Shown here: positions 1 to 5,656 of the stretch, in pieces
Layout of the letters: each line of letters opens with the position of its first letter
Position numbering within the stretch: position 1 is the first letter of the stretch
Origin: Kiritimatiellales bacterium
GTDB lineage: Bacteria > Verrucomicrobiota > Kiritimatiellia > Kiritimatiellales > Pontiellaceae
Assembly: GCA_013042165.1 (NCBI GenBank)
Contig: JABDQT010000098.1
Location: forward strand, 1-7,112
Length of the DNA stretch: 7,112 bases
Direction of reading: 5' to 3'
The notes under the pieces: generated by a model
Seen by the model: only the letters and a program-made list of their open reading frames with translations
The model's database searches: none
What the model was told of the DNA's origin: nothing
Position numbers and translations under genes: made by a program

Positions 1-127
1 TGTTGATTTCCATCCCGATAAACTCGCGTCGAAAGGGCTGCCCGACGAATTCATGACCTATGCGCACGATCAGCTGACTCAGGTCAACGAAGCCTACGAC
101 TCCATCAAGAAGACGCGCGGATTGTGA
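1..127 (+). CDS. djlA: DjlA-type DnaJ co-chaperone, C-terminal fragment
   Basis: Only the last 41 codons are in the window; the gene enters from the left edge in the frame beginning at base 2 and ends at a TGA at 125-127. The fragment opens with the end of a J domain: the HPD tripeptide that stimulates Hsp70/DnaK ATPase is at visible residues 4-6. It is followed by K-L-A-S-K-G-L-P, the helix III segment and a final lysine-rich I-K-K-T-R-G-L. The HPDKL..KGLP spacing, with the J domain at the extreme C-terminus, is typical of DjlA/TerB-DnaJ proteins, in which an N-terminal membrane or TerB region precedes the J domain. That upstream part is not visible, so another C-terminal J-domain protein remains possible. 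The expected role is recruiting DnaK to substrates, probably at the inner membrane (family knowledge). Confidence 0.75.
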   Translation, partial: VDFHPDKLASKGLPDEFMTYAHDQLTQVNEAYDSIKKTRGL

Positions 128-185
128 GGGGTAGGGACATGTGTCCCCACATGTCCGCGGCGGGGTGAGGACACCCCGCCCCACC
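128..185. repeat. Tandem double-hairpin palindrome, REP-like
   Basis: This 58-base stretch between two convergent genes is almost wholly palindromic. Hairpin 1 pairs GGACATGTG (135-143) with CACATGTCC (148-156) around a 4-base loop. Hairpin 2 pairs GGCGGGGTG (159-167) with CACCCCGCC (172-180), also with a 4-base loop. The flanks GGTAGGG (130-136) and CCCCACC (179-185) could form an outer stem with one mismatch, competing with the ends of the inner stems. Neither strand has a T-run after the stems, so it is not a classical intrinsic terminator, although it could still stop or protect both converging transcripts. Two close GC-rich hairpins in an intergenic gap fit the REP/BIME class of dispersed elements. 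Copy number elsewhere in the genome cannot be judged from this window. Confidence 0.6.
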
Positions 186-880
186 TAAAATCTATCTTTC
201 TTAAGGCGGAGCTCAGCGAACTCCTGCACCGTATCTACACGCAGAAAAGGATTGGTTTTCTTTTCTTCCGCCAGTGTCACAAAGATGGCCGATGCAGGGT
301 CCGCTTGGTAGCAATCGATCCGGGCTTGCACGTCGGCATTCTCCGGCTCGACCATGCGTGCAAACTCCATGTTGTCGATCAGGTAGTCGTGCCCGCCGAG
401 AATCCGTGTTTCATCCGGCAATTGCTTGATCCGCTGCAGGCTGCTGAAAAGCTGCTCCGGTGTGCCATCGAGAATTCGGCCGCACGCGCCGTTGATGAGC
501 GTGTCGCCCGCAAACAGCATTGTAAGCTCGGGGAAATAATACACCTTGTGCACGGCGGTATGCCCCGGCGTCGGGACAGAACGGCAGGAGGTGCCCAGCA
601 CCTCAAAATCGCCGGCCTCGACACCCGGGCTGGTCGACTGTACACCGAGCCGATCCTGGATTTCCCGGCAGCCGCCGATGTGGTCATGATGATTGTGGGT
701 AATCAAAACATTCAACAGCTCGAGCTCTTCCTTTTCCAGGGTTTGGAAAATCGGTTTCGCTTCACCGGCATCGATCAGCACCGCCTGGCCATCGCGGCAG
801 ACCAGATAGATAAAGTTATCGTAGAGCACCGACACCGCCAGCACTTCGTAATCACCTGTTTTAAATCGAGTCGTTTTCAT
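185..880 (-). CDS. gloB: Hydroxyacylglutathione hydrolase (glyoxalase II)
   Basis: A 231-residue metallo-beta-lactamase-fold hydrolase that cleaves S-lactoylglutathione to lactate and glutathione in the cytosolic methylglyoxal pathway. The binuclear metal site is complete: H62, H64, D66 and H67 in THNHHDH, H107 in PTPGHT, bridging D126 in AGDT, and H164 in GGHD. GACGRILDGTPEQLF (about 131-145), VEP.N after the last metal ligand, and the C-terminal LRLKKDRF are glyoxalase II signatures that separate it from generic MBL hydrolases and from ETHE1 persulfide dioxygenases. An upstream ATG at 931 would add 17 residues lying inside the cupin gene. I prefer the ATG at 880, where the fold starts (MKTTRFKTG), although no strong ribosome site is seen; the gene overlaps the cupin end by 20 bases, implying coupling. 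It is the last gene of the three-gene minus-strand set. It is slightly shorter than typical GloB (about 250 residues), with no motif missing. Confidence 0.85.
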   Translation of the reverse strand: MKTTRFKTGDYEVLAVSVLYDNFIYLVCRDGQAVLIDAGEAKPIFQTLEKEELELLNVLITHNHHDHIGGCREIQDRLGVQSTSPGVEAGDFEVLGTSCRSVPTPGHTAVHKVYYFPELTMLFAGDTLINGACGRILDGTPEQLFSSLQRIKQLPDETRILGGHDYLIDNMEFARMVEPENADVQARIDCYQADPASAIFVTLAEEKKTNPFLRVDTVQEFAELRLKKDRF

Positions 881-1193
881 AATAAACAGCCAGCCAGATG
901 GTCTTTTCGGTCGATGATGTGGATTCAACACGGTGGCGCTGATGCGCGGGAATGAGCAGATGATCGCCCGCGCTCAACTCCACCGTCTCGACCTCATCGT
1001 TTATTTCAATGGAGAGAACCGCGGCACCGGCAAGCAGCAGCACCCATTCATGTTGCTCCTGATCATACCAGAAGCCTTCCGGCGAAGCGTGCCCATCGGA
1101 CACGATCCGCTCGATCCGCACCCCCTCGCTCTCCGCCAGCACGGTAACGAGCTCTTCCGGCAGCTCATCGGGAATCTCTTTGAACAGATTCAT
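861..1193 (-). CDS. Small single-domain cupin protein
   Basis: A 110-residue protein made of one cupin beta-barrel. Cupin motif 1 is GFWYDQEQHEWVLLLAG (residues 40-56) and motif 2 is GDHLLIPAHQRHRV (76-89), followed by the TIWLAVYY strand (98-105). The usual HxH...E metal set is reduced: motif 1 has only H48 next to E49, and motif 2 supplies H87. Metal binding is therefore plausible but not assured. The W-Y-D-Q-x-x-x-E-W-V-L-L-L pattern with I-P-A-H-x-R-H-R-V marks a familiar uncharacterised subgroup, so no substrate is assigned. Its ATG overlaps the TGA of the upstream ThiF-like gene (ATGA, 1190-1193), with GGGAGAGGA directly before the start. Its 3' end overlaps gloB by 20 bases. The three genes are almost certainly one transcript. 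Confidence 0.85.
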   Translation of the reverse strand: MNLFKEIPDELPEELVTVLAESEGVRIERIVSDGHASPEGFWYDQEQHEWVLLLAGAAVLSIEINDEVETVELSAGDHLLIPAHQRHRVESTSSTEKTIWLAVYYENDSI

Positions 1194-1978
1194 TCCTCTC
1201 CCAACAATAGGCGCAACACCAGATTGGCCTGCATATGGGCGGCGATGCCGACGCGCGGGGCCATCAGGCCGCAGCCGGGCGCGGCACCGGTTTCAAGATC
1301 GCCGACCACATAGATGCGCTCCCCCATTTTTCGGACTCCGATGGTTTCGGCGGGGCCGTAGCCTGCCAGACCGGAAGCCGCAACGATCGGCGCGCCTTTG
1401 AACGATTGCAACAGCATCGCCTTCTGATCCGCGCGGTCGAACGCCTCGACCATCACATCCACATCGCCAAACAATCCCTCGATATTTTCGGGGGTGACGC
1501 GCACGCAGTGTGTTTCGCATTGCACATAGGGATTGATGCGCTTGAGGTTGGCCTCAAGCGCTTCGGCTTTGGCCAGACCAATCTGATCGATAAAATATTG
1601 CTGCCGATTGAGGTTGCTCGGTTCGACTACGTCAAAGTCGGCGAGGATGAGCCGCCCCACCCCGATACGCGCCAGCGCCACCGCGACGGCGGAACCCAGC
1701 CCGCCGAGTCCGGCGATGCCGACGGTCGCGTGCCTGATCTTTTCATGCACACCCGGCGTATGGCGCGAGACCATCAGCGCCTCCAGCTCCTCTTCGTCAG
1801 GAATTTCGCCGCGCGTGATCAGGTTGATGCGGTCGCCGTTCTTCAGAACATAGTCCTCGGTAACGGCCGCTCCGTTGCTGATCAGGACATCGGCATCCGG
1901 TTTTTCACGATCGCGCAGCTGCATCAGGGTTGTATCGGATCCAAGCTCATGCGCCCGTTCATTCAAATAAACTTTCAT
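1190..1978 (-). CDS. thiF: ThiS-like/ThiF fusion, E1-like adenylyltransferase
   Basis: A 262-residue two-domain protein. Residues 1-58 form a ThiS-like beta-grasp (ubiquitin-fold) domain: MKVYLNE start, S-N-G-A-A-V near 34-39, and L-K-N-G-D-R-I-N-L at 45-53. Residues about 75-262 are a ThiF/MoeB/E1 Rossmann domain with the ATP-binding GLGGLG (90-95), acidic D114 and D116 in ADFDVV, the SNLNRQQY segment (121-128), K137, D181 in AFDRAD, and GCGLMAPRVG (235-244). This layout matches the shorter 'family 2' ThiF proteins, which adenylate the C-terminus of a sulfur carrier. The fused domain ends in TRGEIPDEE rather than a free Gly-Gly, so it cannot itself be the carrier. Zinc CxxC pairs are absent; the only cysteines are C154, C158 and C236. 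No thiG, thiH, thiC or separate thiS is in the window, so a role in thiamine thiazole synthesis is by homology only. It is first of the ThiF-cupin-gloB set; GAGAGTAGGT precedes the ATG. Confidence 0.8.
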   Translation of the reverse strand: MKVYLNERAHELGSDTTLMQLRDREKPDADVLISNGAAVTEDYVLKNGDRINLITRGEIPDEEELEALMVSRHTPGVHEKIRHATVGIAGLGGLGSAVAVALARIGVGRLILADFDVVEPSNLNRQQYFIDQIGLAKAEALEANLKRINPYVQCETHCVRVTPENIEGLFGDVDVMVEAFDRADQKAMLLQSFKGAPIVAASGLAGYGPAETIGVRKMGERIYVVGDLETGAAPGCGLMAPRVGIAAHMQANLVLRLLLGEE

Positions 1979-2050
1979 ACCTACTCTCTAGTGATTTATC
2001 TTTCCGTCGTCGATGGTTTTTATACGATAGCCCCAACCCGGAGATTGCCC
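1979..2050. promoter_or_regulatory. Divergent promoter region, ThiF operon and DUF502
   Basis: This 72-base gap separates two divergent starts, so promoters for both are expected here. On the minus strand TATAAA (2019-2024, 5 of 6 to the sigma70 -10 consensus) would serve the ThiF operon. On the plus strand TATACGAT (2021-2028) could be a weak -10 for the DUF502 gene. The two candidate boxes overlap, and neither has a convincing -35 at 16-18 bases, so these are guesses. A clear ribosome site, GGAG at 2040-2043, sits 7 bases before the DUF502 ATG. Confidence 0.3.
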
Positions 2051-2692
2051 ATGCTGAAGCGGACGCAGAACTTTCTGAGAACCACCCTCATCGGGGGCGT
2101 GATTGTCATTCTTCCGGCCATTATCCTGATCTTCGCCTTCAAGTGGCTCTTCGGTGTGGTAGCGAACGCGATCCAACCGCTGACCGACCTCGCGGTCAAA
2201 AACATTCCATTGCCGGCGCGTTTTGACGAAGCCATCGCCACCGTGATCGTTTTGATTGTGATCATTCTCGTCTGTTTTTTCTTCGGCCTCTTTGTACGCA
2301 CCCGCCTCGGGCAGATCATCTATCACGGATTTGAAAACAGCGTGCTGAGCAAGGCACCCGGCTATCGAATGATCAAGGAAACGGTCAATCACTTCATCGG
2401 CCGGAAGGAATCTCCGTTTGCCTCGGTCGCGCTGGTGCAGATTTTCGAAAATGACACCAAGGTTACGGCCTTCATTACCGACCGCCATGAGGATGGCACG
2501 GTAACTGTCTTTGTGCCCACCGGACCCAATCCCACCACCGGCTTCATCTATCACCTCAACAAGCGCTTTGTTCATCCCGTCAATATTTCCGTGGAGGAAG
2601 CCATGCGCTCGGTCATCTCCTGCGGCGCAGGATCGGGAAGCCTGATCCGGGGATTGAAGTCCGATACGGATCAGCCGAAGATCAGCACATAG
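2051..2692 (+). CDS. DUF502 family membrane protein
   Basis: A 213-residue inner-membrane protein of the DUF502 family, whose function is not established in bacteria; plant relatives are COV (continuous vascular ring) proteins. Two membrane segments lie at about residues 12-37 (LIGGVIVILPAIILIFAF, then KWLFGVV) and 61-82 (AIATVIVLIVIILVCFFFGLFV). A soluble region follows, with the family-typical G-Y-R-M-I-K-E-T (104-111), V-F-V-P-T-G-P-N-P-T-T-G-F (153-165) and V-E-E-A-M-R-S-V-I-S-C-G (181-192). The frame stays open for 816 bases upstream, but that part is antisense to the ThiF gene. GGAG at 2040-2043 and the start of homology both point to the ATG at 2051. The gene stands alone, divergent from the ThiF operon, and its last 22 bases overlap the 3' end of the convergent protease gene. 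Confidence 0.85.
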   Translation: MLKRTQNFLRTTLIGGVIVILPAIILIFAFKWLFGVVANAIQPLTDLAVKNIPLPARFDEAIATVIVLIVIILVCFFFGLFVRTRLGQIIYHGFENSVLSKAPGYRMIKETVNHFIGRKESPFASVALVQIFENDTKVTAFITDRHEDGTVTVFVPTGPNPTTGFIYHLNKRFVHPVNISVEEAMRSVISCGAGSGSLIRGLKSDTDQPKIST

Positions 2693-3348
2693 CCGATGCC
2701 GAATACGGCGATGTCGACGAGTACGTGGGATAGCCAGCCGGGCCAGATGGTTTTGTATCGGATAAACAGCCATGCCCAGAGCAGGCCGGCGGAAAAAACA
2801 CCGACTCCGCCGAGCAGGGTGAGCGGCCCGCTGAGATAAAGCTGCATAGCCAGCACATGATGAAGGGCAAAGCCCAACGCGGAAACCAGCATGGCCGCCG
2901 AAGGCTTCATCAGCCTGACGCACTGTCGCATGACAAACCAGCGCCAGACATACTCCTCCAGGAGTGAATTGATGCAGATCCAATTGAGGGCGCTGCCTGC
3001 ATAATAGAGCTTTCGGTCCAGCTTGATTCCGGCGGCCAGCTCCCTGACTGTGGCCGGATCAATCAGGCGCTCCCCGAACATCAGATACAGGGCGCCGATT
3101 GCCACGCTGGCGGCCAATCCCGTCAGCAGGCCCATCCGCAGGCCACCGGGCAGTGTCCGCGGCCGGCTAAAGCGCCCCCCTTCGGCATAGAAGAACCAGA
3201 GCGCGGGCAGGAACAGAATCCACGCCTTGCAGAACAGATATATGCTGTTTCCAATAAGGGTGCCGGGCATCCAAACCATGCCAAACAGCACGCCGATGGA
3301 CGGCGCCGGGATCAGCAACAGAAGTGAAATGAAAGCCTTGCGCTTCAT
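2671..3348 (-). CDS. CPBP/CAAX-type intramembrane metalloprotease
   Basis: A 225-residue polytopic membrane protein with all three CPBP (Abi, Rce1-like) motifs: E131-E132-Y-V-W-R136 (EExxxR), F160-A-L-H-H164 (FxxxH) and H208-V-L-V-D212 (HxxxD). These form the metal and catalytic site of glutamate-type intramembrane proteases. Hydrophobic segments lie at about 7-27, 31-53, 69-92, 115-128, 150-172, 176-196 and 205-224. The substrate is unknown. Bacterial members include bacteriocin self-immunity proteins, membrane-anchored signalling proteases and proteins with no known role. The ATG lies 2 bases after the antiporter stop, with GAGG touching it, so it is probably translated from the EIIA-antiporter transcript as its last gene. 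Whether it acts on the antiporter is speculation. Its 3' end overlaps the convergent DUF502 gene by 22 bases. Confidence 0.85.
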   Translation of the reverse strand: MKRKAFISLLLLIPAPSIGVLFGMVWMPGTLIGNSIYLFCKAWILFLPALWFFYAEGGRFSRPRTLPGGLRMGLLTGLAASVAIGALYLMFGERLIDPATVRELAAGIKLDRKLYYAGSALNWICINSLLEEYVWRWFVMRQCVRLMKPSAAMLVSALGFALHHVLAMQLYLSGPLTLLGGVGVFSAGLLWAWLFIRYKTIWPGWLSHVLVDIAVFGIGYVLIFG

Positions 3349-3350
3349 CC

Positions 3351-5036
3351 TCAGGCAAAGAGGCCGTTCATAAGGTCGGTGCCCATCTCATCGACCGCCT
3401 TCATCTGCCTGGATGATTCGAGCAGGTCGGTGAGCGACAGCAGCTCTTCCAGCAGGATCATACGGGCGACATGATGGTGGGCGGTCGGCACACTGACCTG
3501 AAGCTTGTTGTCATCAACGATCAGGGTGAAGGAGATATCATCCTTGAGCACGCGGTAGGTGGGTTGATCCGTATGCAGGCGGTGGACAAAGAACTCTTCG
3601 GCCTGCAAGGCGCGTATAAAGCGGCTGAGCAGAAACTCGGCAATGTCCAGCGACGGAAACTCCAGCTCGATCACTTCCACATCGATATCGACACCGGCCA
3701 TCTCCTTGCGCAGTCCCGATCCGCCCTCGAAGGACTTCACCAGCAACGGAGGAGCAAGCATGGTCGTGACCACGGTCATCATGATCGCGACGCCGAAAAT
3801 GCCCTGATCGATAATGCCGCTGGCCAGGCCGATGCCGGCAACGATCAGCGCCACTTCGCCTCGTGGAAGCATGCCGAGACCGATGCGCAGGGAGCCGCGC
3901 ACGTTGAACCGCATCATATATGCGGGAAGCCCGCATCCCACTACTTTCGATACGATGGCAAGTACCGAGTAGACCGAACCGAAGATGAGCACAGGCTTCA
4001 TGGCTGCAAAGTCAACCATCATGCCCATGACGCAGAAGAAGATCGGAACGAGGATGTTGTAGATGCCTTCAAGATGATGTTCGATCTCATGCGAGAGATC
4101 GGTGCGCGAGAGGGCCAGCCCCATGATGTAGGCCCCGATAATCATCGCCAGCCCGGCCATTTCCGCCAGACCCGCCAGGAGGAGCGCCAGACCGAAACAG
4201 ATGGCAACAATGATTTCCTTGGACTTGAAGCGCTTGATCATCGCCGTAATCTTGCGCGAAAAGATCAGTCCGGTTGCCGTAACGATCACAAAGAATCCGA
4301 TGGCCTTGAGCGCGATCAGGCAGATCGGGCCCCACGCCACTCCGCTGCCCATGCTGACCTTGGCCATCCCCATCACGATGGCGAGCGAAATGATGCCGAA
4401 GACATCGTCGAAGACCGCACCGGCCAGGATGGTCACGCCTTCCGGTGAAGACATTTTTCGTTTTTCCGCCAGAATCCGGGCGGTGATGCCGACGGACGTG
4501 GCTACGGAAATCACCCCGAGAAAGAGCGCGGCCGGATCCATGAAGGAATCGATGCCGTTGCCCGGCCACAGCACCGCGCATAGGTCGCCGAGGATGAATG
4601 CGGCAAAGAGGCCGCCCAGTCCCACAAACGACCCGACCACGGAATAGCGCAGGAAGGAGGCGAGGTCGGTTTCAAGCCCGGCCAGAAACAGCAGAATGAT
4701 CGATGCCAGCGTGGCGATGCCGTAGAGCTCGGTCGAGGCCGCGAAACCGGCATGCTCCGAAAAAAGGATCCCGATGGATGGAAAATTAATGACACCGCCG
4801 AGGGCATACGGGCCGATCAGCATACCCGAAGCCAGTTCGCCCAGCACGGAAGGCATTTTCAGGAAACGCTGAAAAAGATAACCGCCGATCTTCGCGAAAA
4901 TAATAATGACGGCCAGCTGGATAATCAGCAGCATCATCATATGCGTGATGCTGTGTCCGGCGGATTCCGTCATGTGGACCGCCGCTTCGCCGGCGTGTTG
5001 AACAACTGCGTTGGTAACAGCGTGGGCGTCCTGCAT
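3351..5036 (-). CDS. CPA2-family cation:proton antiporter
   Basis: A 561-residue integral membrane antiporter of the monovalent cation:proton antiporter-2 type, exchanging H+ for Na+ or K+ across the inner membrane. A histidine-dotted N-terminal tail (about 1-32) precedes some 12-13 hydrophobic segments from about 33 to 433. Family landmarks are MPSVLGELASGMLIGP (61-76), FLAGLETDL (117-125), the broken-helix region VATSVGITA (178-186), the ion-binding aspartate pair D210-D211 in VFDDVFG, and GMLPRGEVALI (388-398). The Asp-Asp pair resembles NapA/NhaA-type electrogenic exchangers rather than KefC-type proteins (inference). The C-terminal roughly 120 residues (about 440-561) are soluble and show no Rossmann GxGxxG, so they are not a usual RCK/TrkA-N domain. 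The gene starts 6 bases after the EIIA stop and ends 2 bases before the protease start. The transported ion cannot be told from sequence. Confidence 0.9.
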   Translation of the reverse strand: MQDAHAVTNAVVQHAGEAAVHMTESAGHSITHMMMLLIIQLAVIIIFAKIGGYLFQRFLKMPSVLGELASGMLIGPYALGGVINFPSIGILFSEHAGFAASTELYGIATLASIILLFLAGLETDLASFLRYSVVGSFVGLGGLFAAFILGDLCAVLWPGNGIDSFMDPAALFLGVISVATSVGITARILAEKRKMSSPEGVTILAGAVFDDVFGIISLAIVMGMAKVSMGSGVAWGPICLIALKAIGFFVIVTATGLIFSRKITAMIKRFKSKEIIVAICFGLALLLAGLAEMAGLAMIIGAYIMGLALSRTDLSHEIEHHLEGIYNILVPIFFCVMGMMVDFAAMKPVLIFGSVYSVLAIVSKVVGCGLPAYMMRFNVRGSLRIGLGMLPRGEVALIVAGIGLASGIIDQGIFGVAIMMTVVTTMLAPPLLVKSFEGGSGLRKEMAGVDIDVEVIELEFPSLDIAEFLLSRFIRALQAEEFFVHRLHTDQPTYRVLKDDISFTLIVDDNKLQVSVPTAHHHVARMILLEELLSLTDLLESSRQMKAVDEMGTDLMNGLFA

Positions 5037-5042
5037 GATGGC

Positions 5043-5492
5043 CTATTTCCCCGTCAGGGTTTCGTAGATATCTGCATGGGTTTTGGCGGCAAGCAGTTTA
5101 TCGCGCTCGGCGGGCTGACTGATCAGGCGGCTGACCTCGGCAAGGAACTGGATATGCGGACCGGTCCGCTTGGTCGGGGAAATCGTCATGATGAAGATGG
5201 TCGACGGCGAGCCATCCATCGAATCGAAGTTCACACCGGCCTTGTTCAGTCCGATGGCGGCAACCAGCCCCGTGACCGCATCGGATTTACCGTGCGGAAT
5301 CGCCACGCCGTTCTGCATGCCGGTCGACATCTTGGCCTCGCGCTCCAGCACGGCCTTCAGCACCGCCTCGCGATCGTTGATCTTGCCGGCCGCCAGCAGG
5401 CGGTCGATCATCTCTTCGATAATCCCCTGCTTGGTGTCGGCCTTTAAATCGACCCACACCGTATCCGGTGATAGCACTTTCTTAAGGTTCAT
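5043..5492 (-). CDS. PTS EIIA domain protein, PtsN/fructose type
   Basis: A 149-residue single-domain phosphocarrier of the mannitol/fructose EIIA superfamily (PTS_EIIA_2). The phosphorylated histidine is H67 in GVAIPHGKSD, and the second conserved histidine is H113 in GPHIQFLAEVSRLI; E52/A53 begin the E-A-K-M-S-T-G-M segment that precedes the active site. No EIIB or EIIC sugar permease is adjacent. The next gene is a cation antiporter 6 bases away, so a regulatory role is more likely than sugar uptake. E. coli EIIA-Ntr (PtsN) is the precedent: its phosphorylation state controls potassium transport through TrkA and KdpD. I infer that this protein binds the antiporter or its cytoplasmic tail. 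The ATG at 5492 is preceded by GACGGAA and by a plausible promoter at 5528-5555. Confidence 0.88.
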   Translation of the reverse strand: MNLKKVLSPDTVWVDLKADTKQGIIEEMIDRLLAAGKINDREAVLKAVLEREAKMSTGMQNGVAIPHGKSDAVTGLVAAIGLNKAGVNFDSMDGSPSTIFIMTISPTKRTGPHIQFLAEVSRLISQPAERDKLLAAKTHADIYETLTGK

Positions 5493-5656
5493 TTCCGTCA
5501 GCCCCTGAATGGAAAATTAAGCGGGGCATTGTGGATATAATCGCCGTAACGTCAATTGTTTTCTGCCTTTGCGTACTCAGGGAGTGCGATTTCGAGGCCG
5601 GAATTCAGCATCCGCCATTTCCTAAAACCTAAAACTGTGCCATCATAACGCCATTG
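5493..5656. promoter_or_regulatory. Divergent intergenic region, EIIA operon vs hypothetical gene
   Basis: A 164-base gap between two divergent starts, holding the control regions of both. On the minus strand TTGACG (5550-5555, 5 of 6) and CACAAT (5528-5533, 4 of 6) are 16 bases apart, a reasonable sigma70 promoter giving a leader of about 30 bases for the EIIA operon. On the plus strand there is a perfect TATAAT at 5536-5541, inside the spacer of that promoter, but with no good -35 upstream. GCCCC (5501-5505) and GGGGC (5523-5527) could pair in the EIIA leader. The rest shows no clear operator or riboswitch. Confidence 0.4.
5528..5555 (-). promoter_or_regulatory. Candidate sigma70 promoter of EIIA-antiporter operon
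   Basis: Read on the minus strand, TTGACG is the -35 and CACAAT the -10, with a 16-base spacer. The position, 36 bases before the EIIA start codon, is suitable. This is consensus matching only; no transcript start is known. Confidence 0.45.

Noticed and set aside
128..185. Classical rho-independent terminator
   Set aside because: Strong stems are present, but neither strand has a T-run after them; described as a REP-like palindrome instead.
881..931. Earlier ATG for gloB, adding 17 residues
   Set aside because: The added residues (His/Pro/Arg-rich) lie inside the cupin gene and have no counterpart in glyoxalase II; the fold starts at the ATG at 880.
1235..2050. In-frame upstream extension of the DUF502 reading frame
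   Set aside because: It is antisense to the well-supported ThiF-like gene; family homology and a GGAG ribosome site both place the start at 2051.
1988..2983. Minus-strand open frame of 331 codons
   Set aside because: Runs antisense through DUF502 and out of frame through the protease; composition is non-protein-like.
3471..4448. Long plus-strand open frame of 325 codons
   Set aside because: Antisense to the antiporter; its product is rich in His, Asp, Arg and Gln without any fold, as expected from the mirror of a hydrophobic GC-rich gene.
2671..5492. Abortive-infection or toxin-antitoxin defence system, suggested by the CPBP ('Abi') protease
   Set aside because: Neighbours are an antiporter and EIIA, not toxin, antitoxin or phage-defence genes; the Abi label alone is not evidence of defence.
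4776..5520. Shared 12-base string ATGGAAAATTAA near 4779 and 5509
   Set aside because: One copy is inside antiporter coding sequence and one in the EIIA leader; a single 12-base AT-rich match is most simply chance.
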